From Drosophila persimilis (lineage: Eukaryota; Arthropoda; Insecta; Diptera; Drosophilidae), in the NCBI RefSeq assembly GCF_003286085.1, contig NW_020825289.1, forward strand, positions 20,238,001 through 20,302,000: a DNA stretch of 64,000 nucleotides. Direction: 5' to 3'. The notes below the pieces were generated by a model. That model saw only the letters and a program-made list of their open reading frames with translations. It ran no database searches and was not told the DNA's origin. The position numbers were made by a program, and so were the translations under genes. Position 1 is the first letter of the stretch, and every line of letters starts with the position of its first letter. Shown here in pieces: positions 35,216 through 49,600 of this stretch.

Positions 35216-37005
35216 ATCGATATGAAAGAAAGATTTGTCAGAATGCAGCTCTGTAAATAACAGATTTTCAATCTTCAAAATACATATTTAAAATGAAATG
35301 CACTCGTAAGTTATTTAGACCATTATAGAGCTGCACATAAAGTCGTCTTTAATCCAGTTTTTAAACTAAGTTTCTGGATCCTGATCCGAAATTCTTTAAG
35401 CCCCACCAAATTATGATTCATCATTGTCGTTGTCGTTCGGTAGCATCGGGCTGCTGAGTTGTTTTCGATTCAACGTCCAGAATCCGAGCTTAAAATACGA
35501 TTTAATGCATAAACAGCTTACGCATGATTGTAAAATGACATTGAACTGATAAAGGATCGATGCGTCAGAATATTGCACAGCATAAATATATTTAAATATT
35601 GTTTTTACACATTTATGTTTTCTGGTGACATCGTGCATGTACATATTTATTGTACCCACACTTTGTTGGTTCAATCAATGAGAAGATTAGGAAATAACTC
35701 AAATCCACTTAGGTTAGGTACGATTTTAGGTGCCATTACTGAAAATACTTAATTTGTCTAATCTAATGTATATTTTTATGACGTTCCAGGCACCCATGGT
35801 CATATAATTTATGCTTATCACTGCAACAAGGGGTTTCCGGCGGGGCAGTGTGGCGGCTTATCAATCAAAACTCAAAGTCACCGAAAAATTGGATGATTCG
35901 TTGCCGCGATATGAATACGAGAAATAGAAAATTGAGCCGAAATGATATGGATACTAAACGTGTACTCCGCGAAGAATTCATTAAGGGGCGCCTGCGTCTT
36001 TCCTATGCGAATAAAGTTCGAGAATATTCGAGATAAAACTAGCTTAGCCGGATAAGTGGCAGACAGATAAAGAATATTCATAGTCCCATGCTAGTACACT
36101 TGCTCTAACCGCCACACAAAAAAAAACCGTCTACCACTGTCAGTTAATGGTATGGCCCTTTTAATGAATTCAACACGGCATATGTATGACTTTCGGTTTT
36201 TCTCCGTTTCTGCGTCCGACTAATTGTATCGCACCCAAAAAGTTTATCTATTTCATAATTTGTGGAAACAATTTCCCCAATTGCCCAATTGCCGGTTTCG
36301 GCCATCTTTGTTGTGCGCGTGGAGTGCGGCGAAGACACCGGTAACCTGTTGGAGAGCCAAAGCCGCTGTGCTGAAGTACCCAGAATATGAATGGATTCCA
36401 TTCACAATTTCGAGTTTATCTTTTTGGTAGTGGAAAAAGCCAAAAACGCCGCACACCAACACCAGCACAGCCCATCACAGCAGGAGAAGCACGAACACAT
36501 ACACATACTGTTGTTTGCTTGGCATAATTTGAGGCAGAAAAAACAATGTTTTTGAAGTTGATGTTTTCTCTGGAAAAGTCTTTAACCAGTGAGAGAGTCA
36601 AAGAATCAACATTCCGACTTTAAAATACCCGCTAATCGGTTTTATTTGTTTTATTAATAGATCCAAAATTGTACCTATCATTTGTCTGACACACATGTAC
36701 ATATGTATGTTCAATATACCCTTGTGCTCTACGGCAGCGGGGTATGGTATGAAGAGAGAACACACCGAGAAACACTCCCAAATGATGATACAAGAGGAAA
36801 GGGAAGCAGAAAAAAAAACAAAAAAGAAACAGAGAAAGAAAAAGAGACACAGGCAGAAGCAGCAACTAGTTGCTTCTTTGCATTGCGTATACGTCGGGAA
36901 GTTCTCGTGCCATTTTGGTTCGGAGAGTTCAGTCTCGCACACACACACACAAATACACACATGCAACCGGCAAGCGCGCTCTCTTTCACTCCTTTCACTC
37001 TTTCA

Positions 37006-37055
37006 CTATGTCTCTGTCTCTGTCTCTGTCTCTGTCACTGTCACTCTCTCCAACT
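37006..37055. repeat. CTCTGT/CACTGT hexamer repeat
   Basis: Tandem hexamers, mostly GTCTCT and then GTCACT, rich in GAGA on the opposite strand. They may bind GAGA factor in the presumed promoter region of the transporter gene. Confidence 0.7.
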
Positions 37056-40000
37056 CTTTTTTCTACTGGCCATCATCCTGAAGCTCGTGCTGCAGTGGCT
37101 CTCGGGGAATTTTTGGTCTGTAACTCTGACCTGATCGGAGCGAACCATTCCCCATTCAGCAGAAACTGAGCACCACACACACACACACATTCTCTGGCTG
37201 ATAAACTGCCGCTGCTGCTGCCACCGCTGCTGTTGCTGCTTTTTTTTGTGCTGTGTGGTTTATACTGCCAACACATTCTGATTTTCCCCTCAGTTATCTT
37301 CAGTCCGTCGCGTCGCTCGCATCGCTTTAAGAGGCGGATCAGATCAGGCCCCCGTGCGGCAGCATTTCGAAAAGGAAACAAGTAAAGCAAATAGTAGCAA
37401 ATAGTCGGACACGATTCGAACCCCAAACCCAAAGCACAACACGAAGAAAGCAACGCCACACCAGAGCAACAACAGAACACAACAGTAGCGCAGCGCCCAT
37501 TTATATGCTCCACATATATGTATAGTACCGACCCGTACGCACACGCCTACATACATATATGTACATATAGAGGCGGACATATGTATAATTACTGATACTG
37601 ATACATATATGTACCGCGTACATACATATGTGCCAGAAGTATTTATAAGCGGCGTGTTGTTTCGCTTCAGGCCGATCCTGCTTCTTCTTCTTCTGTCCGT
37701 CCCGCACGTTGTTGCTGCTGCTGTTGGTGCTGCTGCCGTTGACTTTTAACTTTCGCTTTTACTGTGTCGGCGTCCCCGCGACGCGCCACCGCCACCGCCC
37801 CGCCGCTTACTTTCGTTTTCTCACACCACACACAAAATTCTTTGCAGCGCGCCAAAAATAAGAACAGAACTCTGTTTTAGAACACTCGTAATCGCACTCG
37901 AGTCCCCCAGAAAACTCCGAGGGCTGCAACGCCGCAACGTAGAGGAAACATAGAGGTAAGATCGCTCACAGACAAACCACTGATGCAGCGCGAACCGAAC
38001 CAAACGCCCATCTGGCCGCGTTCTTGGCCCTCTCACTAGGCCCTCGCCTGGCCTGGCTCAAAACGGGTTTGGTTTGTGGCCAAAAACACAGCACACAGCG
38101 TGAGGCAGAACTCCAGTAGAGTCACCAGTAGAGTTCGGCTGTGGCCAAAAGGGAAACGATGAGGCTTTACTTTACCCCAATACCAGGAACCGGCAGCACA
38201 ACGCACACGCAAATGGCTTTCGAGCGCCTTTTGTGGCGCAATTTCTTAGCCGTGTCTTTGTTGCCTTGTTTCTGCTGCGTTGCCTCTCCCTGAACTTGAA
38301 CAAAGAAAATGAGCTTACATTAGATCGATTGTACTTACTAAGTCTCTGAGCTAGCACCCGTAAGTATCTGCAAGATACAGAAGAACAGGCTGGCTTGCAG
38401 AACCACTTCAAATGCAAATCCGAAGAGTTGATCTCGGCGGGGCCTGTCCCTCTCGTGAGTCAGCGATCCAATCCAGTTTTTGGCATTCGCCCAAGGTTCT
38501 CTTCGCGTGGCTCCAAATGATTTCGATTTGGACAACCGGTTGCCGGTAAAAAGCAAACAAAACAGTGCTAATGGCTAATGTTCCCCCACACGTCCGCACA
38601 TCGAACGCAATCGAAACCCAAAACCCCAGTACATCCATATTCATATCCATATCAATAGCCATATCAATGGGCCGTGACGCCCGCGTGAGAAGCATTAGAA
38701 CTGCAAGATGCCAATGACCTAATTTCCCCCCCCAACCACTAATTGCGTTTCTTGGTAATTAATCAATATGCGTCGGAGCCAGAGACAGAGTCATATTAAG
38801 AGCGCTGGTCTGGCCAAGAGATTGGCATGTTGAAAACTACTTTTCGATACTCGAATTTTGCTTTTAATTAGGAGCCAGAAAAAAAAGAAATAGAAATCTG
38901 AATTATACTGATATTAGGCATTCGGTAAACATGTTTTCTGCATTTACAATGCCCCACTCATTGCCAAATATCCACAAAACAGAAAATTTGAAGAATTCTT
39001 GCGGTTGGGGATTCGGATTTCTCACTCCACAGCGATTCGGTTGAGTGCGCTTGCGTGCCGTGCCGGGCTAAGTCGTTCGGAGAGTTCGGAGATTTCCGAA
39101 AGGAAAGATTCCACAACCAAGTGTTTTGGGAATCTTGGAAATTTTTCCACACACACCCAAGATAATCCGATTGTCAATATTTGCGGGTACAGCTGATTAA
39201 AGACAGCTCTTGACTGCAGTTGCAGTGGCAGTCTGTTTGCTTCCTTGCTCTGCTTATCAGATGGGAGAATTGGAATTGGAACTGGGATTGAAACCGAACC
39301 GAGGCGAAAAACAGCAAACAGAACACAAGGCAACAACATTTTGGCGCCAATGTCGGGGTCTGATCGGATCAAATCAGATCAGATCGGCCCGATTCGGGGT
39401 CAGTTGAAAACTCAAACAGTGCCGTGAGATGTGAGATGTGAAACGGAATCCGAATCAGAGGCTGGAGGCTGTGCGTCATGTATGTATGGGGAAGTGCCTG
39501 ACAAAGCAAAGCCACGTGCAGATAACCCAATAAACGAGTGTATAAATATCAATTTACATACTACACACAACAAATCACGACCTGCTACCCTCCTCCAATC
39601 TCGATGCCCCCCAATGCCCGATCGACGACTCTCGATTTCCATTTGAAAGGCATTTGGGCATAGGAATAGTCTCGTAATTGCGCGACTTACACTTATTTTC
39701 CATAATTTAAACATGTTAATTGATTATGAATACACCATGCTCTACTTCCGACAAAAGAGTGGACCCACCGATCACCGATCACGGACCACGGACCCTAGAC
39801 CCCGTCCGAGCGAACCCCTCCATACGATCATTGATCGCTCCACTAATTGTCGCGGGGGCCTTTGTTCGTGCCGATAGTGTGTGGTCAACGCGCCAACAGC
39901 TGGCCGGGCGGCAGATAGTATAGGCTGTCTGTCTGTCGTCCCGCATGAGATAGAGAGAACTATGTCAGCGACAAACAGAAGCCCCGAAAGATACAAGTTT

Positions 40001-40207
40001 CCAGTGGAACTATACTATAAGATATCGCACTCTCCTTGGACCCGCTCTGGGTGAAAGGCCGCCTGCCGTACAATGAACTTGACTTGAGCAGCAGCTGCTC
40101 TGAAGTGTCTCCAAATGAGTTCCGAAATGGGAACACTTCGATTGGAGTGGAGTGTGGGATTGCTAAGAGTTATCTAGCTTTCCAGGGCATACACGATTCG
40201 GTGTGAT

Positions 40208-40231
40208 GTGTCTGTCTGTCTGTCTGTCTGT
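40208..40231. repeat. TCTG tetranucleotide microsatellite
   Basis: About five tandem TCTG units. A second short run of the same unit lies near 40797-40814. Confidence 0.8.
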
Positions 40232-43200
40232 TGGAATCGGTGTATCCGTTGCTCCTCCAGACATTCGAGGCACTCGAGGTGCTGCCATTTAAGGGGCGCT
40301 CGCTCGCACCATTTCGGGGCGGACCTGCCTCTTGGCCAGCTAATTAATATTTTGAGCATAAAGTATAACGATTGCTTCACTTGTACCTACAAATTGCGGC
40401 GCTCCGCAACGAGAGCTGGATGTGATGTGGAACCTGTCTCTTGAAGGCAATGGCAATGGCAACATACCATCTAAATGGGTCCGCCACGCACTGCACTCGA
40501 CGAAGAACCGGACGGGATGGGACGCCTACAGTTGCATGTTAAAAATAAAAGAGCCATGTACTACATATGACAGATGGATGGATGAAGAGACGGGATAGTG
40601 CCACATATGTATGTGCGGCACACAAACACTCACACACAGGCAGACTCAAGGGGAGACAGAGATAAAGATACAAATACTTGGATATACTCGCACTCGGAGT
40701 CATGGATGTGCATGCCATGCCTCAAGTAAAACCCGACGAAAGGAAAACATCTACGTCTCCCTCTTAGACTGATTGTCCGTCCTTCCGTTTGTTTGTCGGT
40801 CTGTCTGTCTGTCTCTCTATCTGTGTGCCTTTTCTCTCCTCAGTGTCTGCCCCTGCCCTTCCACTTGGACACCATATGTGCGGATTACCACCTATAACAT
40901 TTATTAGATCAATCGACATCGGGCATCAATTTAAACGCTGTCAACAGTCACAATTGGCGCTGACAACTGTCGACCTTCCGTCCCCCTGGTCATTCACTGG
41001 CCACCACCTCCTGCTCTGCCAAGTGCTTTGCCATTCACGGATGATGGATGGGCGGGAGGCAGGCACTGTTTGCTCGCAGCGGGAGGTCACAGGAGCCAGG
41101 AGCCGCCGTGTCACATTATCCAGCACATGCGGGGCCAAAGCCAAACCCACAGAGCAAACAAAACAGAAAAGAGTGCGAATGAATAGGAGAATAGGATTTT
41201 CAGTAGATCGAAACTGGAATACTCTTACCAAGCCCAAGGGAATCAGGTCCCTCGGATTAAAGAAAAATAAAAATCGATTTTTATACCGCAGGATATAGAT
41301 TAAACGCTGACAGACCCAGACCCAGACCCCTGAAGATAGTATTCATACCCCCAGCCATAGGGCAAACTTAGGAAAGACTTTGTCTGGGCGCGTCCTGCAC
41401 CAATTTGTACCTCAAGAAACATTTTCGACATGGCTTTGGCCGTAATATGGGATGGGATCGGGCGGGCAACAAGTAAATGCTAGGGTCTATTAATAGGCGT
41501 TTCCACTTCCACTGTGCTATGGCTGGTGTTGTGGCTGGGGTCTGGGGGCTGTTGCAAGCCAGTTATGGTTCGATACTTGAAGGGCTTCTCTTCCTCCAAG
41601 TGCCGTGCCTCGAGCCGCAGTGCTTCCTCATCCCAGCAGTGCCACGAGGTACCGGTACCCTCCATCTGCCACGTGGTCATTTAGGCATGAAACTGAAAAC
41701 AACAAAATCTGAAATACGAGGCGTGGATCGGGCTTCGATGGGTGTGTTTGTTTGAGGTGGCGCTTGGGTTGGACAGGGTTGGGGAGGGGGAGGCCACACT
41801 TCTGGATTGCATAACAAACAAGAGTTCCACAATGGTTACCGGCGACTGTTTCTGTTTCTGTGTGGCCTATCTCAGCACTCGCTACTTTATGGGATCTCAT
41901 AAATTGGCTCGGCTTGGTCAATGGCATACCCGAAATTCGGCCATAAAGGAAACGAAATTATCAGAGTGCTCTGCTCACGTGGTGGGTCCAGTCCGGTGCC
42001 ATGGGCGTTGCCAGGTACGAGTCTCTCTCTATCTAGAGCAGCCAAAGGCAAATCCGCTGCGATAAGACCAAATCTGGAGGTGTAATCAATTAATTTATGG
42101 AGCGTAGACACCCAGACGGCATTGCCACTGCCTCGGTTAGCAGCCGTTTATCCGGCATTTATCTGATTTTAAACTTTAGGCCAGCAGCAATCTCTGCTAT
42201 TATCTACGGTATTATCCGGGTACTCCCGGGGCCACTTGCACTACACTTTTTGATTGCCCTGTCATTTCGTGGGATTTCAGGGGGATCATTTAGGATACCT
42301 CGGCGTGCGCTTGCTTACAGAGTGTTTGTAAGCTTTCCGGCCGATCTGGCAGCTGGATCTACGCTGGCAGCTACTGCTACAACAACTGCTGACCCAACAA
42401 TTAGATCAGATTAGATAAAGGCAACGGGGCAGGTCTCAAGGCCAGAAGTTTGTTGGCCGCAAGATGCACGGAAGGTGGACAAACAAGACGTGGAAAAATA
42501 ACAAAAAGAAAAGGCAAAATCCATCCACCCACACTCTACTCCGACAGATACATACGAGTATGGTATAGATAGTATATGCCGAGAGATGTACTCTATGTGT
42601 GACTGGCATACAGAACGATCTTAAGTCTGAGAGACTCCTCCGATGAATTTGGATACAATACATAATTGAAAATTCCATTTCATATTTGTGTTGTGGCAAG
42701 ACAATCGCCGAACGGCTGTTGACGCACTCCGAGAGTGCTAGAGGCATATGTACACACGTATAGCCCTGGCATTGGCCTGACGTTTGACATCCCGACAATA
42801 CCATACCCCCCTTTCGCTCAGGCCTTGCCATCTCCCCGATTGACGTCGATCTGATAAAAAGCAAAAGGCTTTTGCTTTCACAATCCGCACACCTTCGGCT
42901 ATCGGCTATCTCGCAGATATGTTACGTGGATACACGGACAGGTGCATAGAGCTCGAAACTGTTCGATTGTGTGCGGGTATCGGAGCACGTGACACTTAAA
43001 AATAGATATATCCATGTGAATATTTCGGGGAAATGAGGAATTGACTGACATTGGGGGGCGTATACGCAATGCGGCCCACGGCAAAGGCGAAGGCCATTTC
43101 GATTAGGTAAACATTTGCGTAACACCAGAATGGCAATATGGCAGATGGCTATATCTATGAGATCTTTACTGATCCTCCCTCTCTCTCTCTCTTTTTCTGT

Positions 43201-43232
43201 GATCTTCTCTCCTGTCCATCCACAGCGCAGCA

Positions 43233-45378
43233 ATGGCCACACAGCAAACGAAATCACAGGACGAGCTGACATCGGCCCGCTCCCTGGTGCCCAAGCAGCC
43301 GGACATCGCCATCAAGAAGGCAGAGAACGAAGAGCAGGAGGATGAGGAGCAAATTGAAGAGGCGGCTGTTGTGGTGCCACCGGACAGCGGCTGGGCCTGG
43401 GTGGTGATGGTGGCCTCCTTCCTTTGCTGCACCGTAATCGACGGCATAGTCTTCTGCTCCCCACTGATACAGCAGCAGCTCATGGCAGAGTTCCACGTGA
43501 GCAAGGCGTACGTGTCGTTTGTCTCGTCGCTGCTCAGTGGATGCTACCTGATGGCCGGTCCCTTTGTAAGCGCCCTGGCGAATCGGTTCGGCTTCCGCGC
43601 CGTGACCATAACCGGAGCCATCTTTGCTGGCATCTGCTTCGGGCTCTCGTACTTCGCCACCAGCGTGGAGTTCCTGTTTATCATATACGGCGTGCTGGGC
43701 GGCATCGGCTTCTGCATGGTCTACATCCCGGCGGTGGTAATCATTGGCTTCTACTTCGAGAAGTGGCGTGCCCTAGCAACAGGCGTCGCCATGTGCGGCT
43801 CCGGCGTGGGCACTTTCGTGTTTGCGCCTCTGACCAAGACTATGCTTGAGACGGGCTGGCGCCATACTCTGGCTATTCAGGGCATCATTGTGATGTCCTG
43901 CGCCCTATTCGGTCTGGCCTTCCGACCCATCCAGCCGATCACCCTGTCGGCGACCAATGAGGAGGCTGGCGACGAGCAGGAGAAGAGCAAGCTCAACGGC
44001 CACGGCAACACAGTGGCCCCCACGCCCCAGCTCCACCAGGCGGCCTTCACCAAGCCGCTGCCCGAGGGTCGCTTCGCCTATTCCATGCCCAATTCTGCCC
44101 ACAACACATACATGGGCGCTTCGCAGCGCAACCACTACCCCACCGCCCAGGAGATCTTCAAGGGCATGAACCTGGAGCGTCGTCCCTCGGGCACGGCGGC
44201 CGGCAGCAAGGGCACCGAGCTGAAGGCGCTGCGCAAGTCGCAGCCGACGACACCCAACGGGGATCCACAGCAGCTGACCTTCAACCTGCACAAGGAGCTG
44301 ACGACGGTGGGCGAGAACGAGGAGGAGGCAGAGAACGATAACCTGTTGGAGACGGATGCCAAGTCAGTGACCATTCAGGCTCGCCGCCACACCGTCTCCG
44401 GACGGCGGCCCCAGGACCTGGCCAAGCGTGCCGCAGCCGCCGCCGCCGGCAACGATGGCCATCACGGACAGGCCACATCCTCGTCGAGGCCCATGTACAG
44501 AGACGACATCTTCTTCTCCGGCTCGCTCACCAGGATCCCGCAATACCAGTCCCAGACCTCGCTGGCCTACCACATGTCCGTCACGCGCCTGCCAACCAAG
44601 CAGGACATGCTGCAGGACCGGCAGAAGGGATGCCACATTTGCCCGGAGGCGGTGCGTCGCACCCTGGCTACCATGCTGGACACCAGCCTGCTGAAGTCCG
44701 CGTCTTTCATGTGCCTGGCAGTCAGTGGCTTCCTGACAATGATGGGCTTCTTTGTGCCCTTCAGCTTCGTGCAGGACCGTGCTGTCCACGCGGGAATGAC
44801 CCAGGATCAGGGCACCGCTATACTTTCTGCCATTGGCCTAGTGAACACCTTCGCTAGGATCGTTTGCGGCTCCATCAGCTCCTTTCCTGCCGTCAAGCCA
44901 CTTTGGCTGAACAACTTCGCCTTGACCGCCGGCGGACTTGCAACCATTTTCAGCGGAGTGGTCATCAATACCACCAGCCAATGGATCTTTGCCTTATTCT
45001 TCGGCGTTTGCATTGCCTGCTTCTCGGCGCTGCGATCGCTGATTGCCGTCGAACTGATTGGACTCGAGAAGCTGACCAATGCCTACGGATTCCTTATGCT
45101 CTTCCAGGGCCTGGCGGCCACCTTCGGCACCCCCATTGCAGGTGAGTCATCGTCTTCCACTAACCACTCCGCTCCAAATGACTATAGCGTCATGTACTGA
45201 ATGTGATCCGTCCTAACTTTTAGGCGCCCTGTATGAAGCGACCCAGAGCTACGACATGGCATTCTACTTTGCCGGTGGCCTCATCCTGCTGTCCGCTTTC
45301 CTTTGCTACCCCCTCACCTACGTGGCCAGGTGGGAGCAGGGACGCAACGAGAAGATCACCCCCCTGCCGGCAGCATAG
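43233..45378 (+). CDS. SLC16-like monocarboxylate transporter with long central loop (probable CG8468 orthologue)
   Basis: Two coding exons: 43233-45141 and 45224-45378 (687 residues). An acidic N-terminal tail precedes the SLC16 signature PPDSGWAWVVMVASF at about residue 50. Six membrane segments run to about residue 235. A very long hydrophilic loop of about 250 residues (Ala-, Gln- and Ser-rich, with a GHHGQATSSSRP stretch) replaces the usual central loop. Six more segments follow, ending YPLTYVARWEQG. It is a plasma-membrane transporter of the MCT branch; the substrate is unknown. Translation could also run 18 codons past the 45141 donor (655 residues in all), dropping the last helix. The 3' UTR may reach AATAAAAA near 46440. 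Confidence 0.92.
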
Positions 45379-46611
45379 ACAGCATTAACCGCCAGACAAC
45401 GAGGCGTCCGGCGACGTCACAACAGATACAACTTCTGATACGAGCACGGGCGCGCGCGCCACTGCTGCTGCTGCTCGGATCCAACAATAATTGCCAATCA
45501 CTCGATGTTAAGATCGATGTCCATGTCCATGTCGATGTCGATGGGGGTGGAGACTGCGGAGGCGCTGAGCAGGTGACAGCGAACAGCCCTGAAGCGTGGC
45601 GTTCCGCAAGTACTTGATACGTTAAGATTAGACTAAGTGTAATGTTCGTGCCTTCAGCCTTATCGAGTGCCTCACACAGATACACACACATACACCCATA
45701 CAACAACAAGCACAGTACGTGTGCAGCGTGGTGCAGTAGTTACTACGCCTTTCTATAAGCTTTAGATCCGTGGAGTGGAGTTGACAACGTTGAACTAGAA
45801 TTTAGCGGCTATGCAATGCATAAGCGAGAAGAGTAGAGGAGAGGAGAGCCTAAAACATTATTAATATTATTATGATAGCTGTAAGCAGCTGTGTGCACAT
45901 GGCTATGGCTGGGCCACAAGTCGACTGCCAAGTTAAGAATCGTTTGTTCAGTTATTTAACATGATGTATGATATGATAGAGAATGTGAACCATGAAGTTC
46001 ATGAAGCTAGTAACAGACGAAGCATTTGTTTATTTTATAAGAGATACTGCAGCTCTGTGGTTGTACTATCCGTTGTTTCCTAGCCTAGCCTGTACATACG
46101 AGTAGATGTAGATACATATACATTTATCAATCAATCAAACCGAGCGACCGGTCGTGGGGTGAATGCACTTCGACGCTGCATTCGTTTGATTGTGGACAGA
46201 GCAAATAAACAAACGATGAGGCATCTATGAATATGGAACAAGTGCCCTTCTGCCGGTGTGCTCTTAATCAAACAGACTTATATACTACCTGAAGAGACAG
46301 ATAAACGGATATACGGATACACACCACACGGACCGCACATACTCAAGCACGTTTACGTCTTCTATGAATTACAATTAAAGCCTTATTATTTCGTATTACA
46401 TTTAAATAAATGATGATATCATACGAGTGCAAGAAAACAATAAAAACGATTTGAGTAATACAAACTAACAATCTTGTGGGGGTTTATTATGTGGTTTCCA
46501 TCAGCTGCAGCTGCATTTCGATTCTCCAGGAGATTAGCTTAAATTATTCAATTAAATAAGTAACGCGTCGAGTCGTCGGCCAGTGTCTTTGGTTATGGCA
46601 CCCTTCTACTC
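45379..46611. other. tail-to-tail spacer with long 3' UTR of the transporter
   Basis: AT-rich sequence between two convergent genes. AATAAATG near 46405 and AATAAAAAC near 46439 are candidate plus-strand polyadenylation signals. No coding sequence seen. Confidence 0.55.
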
Positions 46612-49600
46612 CTACTTCTCCTGATTCAGTGAATTGATGAACTCCTCCAGCTTCTCCTGGATCTGCCGCACTTTGACTGTCCAACGAAATAAGCGGCCAT
46701 AAGAACGTCCGAATGTTTGAATGAAAATCGATTTTGGGTTTCACTTACTCAGTTCCTCGGCCAGCAGCACGCGCTTGCCGGTCAACAGATGGGCCTTTTT
46801 ATCGTCATCCTCGCTGAACTCATCCAGCACCGCCTTGATCTCCTTGTCCAGCCGTCTTGCCTCTCGATTGATCACCTGCTGACGCAGCGCATTGCCCGTT
46901 ATCTTGATGACCTGTTGGATGCGCCAGAAGAGCACGACATCACTGCAGGAGATCTGTATGGTATGGGAGAGGTTATATATATATAATGAAATTGAATGTG
47001 ATATGTTTCCCGCTTACCTCGCACTCGGCACCCTGCTGAGTGTACAGGTAATATGCCTTGCGGCATTCCTTGGCCCGCTGCAGGGCCTGATGCAGGAAGT
47101 GTCTGAAGGAGGGAAAGCAAAATAAATACCGAAGAAATGTAAAACATTATATCTCATCACTTACTTTCTATACACCGGGAACCATGTCTGACGAATGTAG
47201 TCTGTATCCACATCGACGTTCTCCCGCTGCACATTCTTACGCACCGTCGTCAGCTCGTCGTAGCTCAAGGTGGGCAAATGTTTCTAAGGATGCAGGATGT
47301 ACACACCAAGTTATTTTACTAATAGAATTCCATTCCAGATGCATGTACTACTTCATGACTTACCGCATCGTTCTTGAGTATCTTGTCCAGTTCGTTTTTG
47401 ACACTGCGCCGCTTCTGCTGATCCTGCGTGAGGTATTGCCAGTGGGTGAGGCGCCTCATTTGACCGGGTCCGAACATCTGCGCCAGCGTCTCTTCCGTTT
47501 GCACGAGCTTGGCATTGACGGAGGTCTCCAGGAACTTCACCGCCTGGTCCCACTCCGCCTTGTCGTGCACAAAGCGATCCTCCAGCGTGTTCAGCTGTAT
47601 CACGCGTAACATGTCAATGGCCTTGTCTTCCCAGCTGTGCCGCCTAATAGCCTCGTCTACCACTGCGGCCTTAAGCTGGTCGAAAATGCCGTCGTGATCC
47701 TGGGACTTCTTTGAGTGGTCCATCAGGGAAATGAACTCCTGCTGCAAGGCCTCCCAGCCGGCCTCCACGGACTTGGCTGGCAGTGCCTGCTCGGCCCACT
47801 GACGAAGCTTAATGTCCACCATCGTGTTAAAGGAATCTAAAGGGACGGAAAATAATCAGAGATTAGTTTATCGGTACAGGCAAGAGGCAACAGGGAACAA
47901 GTATGATAGAATGGTAAACAGAGCCACAAAGCACTCAAACACAGATCCCAAATCGATTACCGTCACTTGATTTAATTATTGAATTGTGGAAATCATTGGG
48001 CAAATTAACGGATCCGTCATAAAATGCAAAACAAATTAGAAACGTTCGGCCCAAAACGCGTTTGTGGGCTCCCAAAATCTGGTTTCGTTACAGATGCTCG
48101 TAAATCTTCCCATCTTACGCTTTCCGGCACCGCACAGCGCACATGACTGCACATGAGCCTGCTCCGACAAAGCTTGCTGCTGAATCACTTGGGAATCTTG
48201 GGAAGGGAAGAGGCAATCGGTGTTAATGAAGCCAGAATTGGGGAGTGCACACAGTAAATTTACACGCATGATTCAATTGGAATTTGGGCAGCATCGGAGA
48301 AGCCATCAAACCGGTTTTGAAATTTTCGACGCATGTGATTCCCTTCGCGGGAATTCGAATGCGAATGCAGGGCGTGATAAGTGCAAAATTAAACAAGCTA
48401 AAACGGTGCGACATCCACAGACACAACCACACACGTGAGGGAGGGGATGTGCTTCCCCCTGGGCAGACCTCAGGCAGGAACACTGCTTCCAGCAACAAAC
48501 AAATACACAGAGAGACGAAGCACATGGCAGGTGAATCGGGGGAACCCCCAACGACGATGACGACTTGCGACGGCGTTGGCTTACAACTTAAGAGCTTACT
48601 ACTACAAAATATTACTTTGAGAACCTGACTGAGCAGCGGGCAGATAAATGTTCTCAAACACATAGTTCGAGAGCTTCTCCCAGAGCTTAGTGTTGAGTGT
48701 GTCGTCCCACTTCTTGGCGGAGATTTGGGAGAGCGTAACCACCTCGTCGAGTATTTCCCCTTTGGCCTTATCGAACAGCTCATCGCGTCCAGATTCGCGC
48801 AGTCTAAATATAAATTGAAATTCTCGTTAAACGGATTAAAGATCGTATGGTCACCTCTCACCTGGGGAAGTTGTTTTTCCATTCCGTTTCCAGATTGAAT
48901 CTGGTTGCCTTAAATGCATCCGCCTGCTGCTCAATGGTCTCCCGCACCATTTTCCAGAAACGATCTGAGACTGCCATGCTCAGGTTTCGACTGGTCACCT
49001 GGTGGGGCATTATGACGCCGCGCCGACTGCAGGGCAGGGATAAGTGAAGGGACATTAGTTTCAGACAATAGCCTTGCCGAGGAATTGAATTGTGTACTCA
49101 CTGGAAGAGCTTTGAATTCTTGAAGAAGTCCTCTTCGTACTGACGTATGGCCTCTATACTATCATCCTTGCGACCGCGGCCTGTCACCACAGCGTAATAG
49201 CCAAGGGCCTTCATCGGGAAGAGCTTGCCAGAGAGTATTTTTCTTATCCTTTCGGGATCGGCAAGCTCCTCGGCCAGGTCCACCTTGGTTAGCACAAATA
49301 TGGTTCGTCGACCCAGGGGATCGCACTGCATGACCAAGTCGGTGACATTGCTGCGCTCCGCGTCTACGGATCCATCCTGAATGCAGAGAATGATGGCATT
49401 TGGATTGCTCATGTAGTGCTTGGTCATTTGGTGAATAGAGTCCTTTGTGTCCGAGGCCATGTCCACTGTCATAGTCTGAGAGAAAACACACTACACTTCA
49501 GACTGGGGGAACGGAGAAACGGAGTTTCGAATAATTACCGAAATGATGCCCGGCAGATCCACCAGTACCATGCGCTGAAGTCCAGGGCCCTTCACTGTCA

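Larger units (their letters stand above)
35216..43226. other. gene-poor region, probably upstream regulatory DNA and 5' intron of the 43.2-kb transporter
   Basis: No coding exon is supported over about 8 kb. The transporter's coding exon begins right after a CCACAG acceptor at 43226, so a non-coding first exon lies upstream. A plausible donor is CATAGAG|GTAAGA at 37955/37956, next to GC-rich, GAGA-rich DNA at 36.9-37.9 kb that looks promoter-like. Other donors, such as CCC|GTAAGT near 38360, are possible. The rest is microsatellite-rich DNA. Confidence 0.45.

Noticed and set aside
36682..37169. Plus and minus frames of 90-150 codons at 36.7-37.2 kb
   Set aside because: They track A-rich and CTCTGT repeats; no recognisable protein features.
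37386..37402. GATTCGAACCCC, resembling a tRNA T-arm on the minus strand
   Set aside because: No matching acceptor stem, D-arm or anticodon arm at the right spacing on either strand.
48223..48882. 219-codon minus-strand frame across Opa1 exon 9 and intron 9
   Set aside because: It overlaps the true exon 9 in a different frame and shows no dynamin-like sequence.
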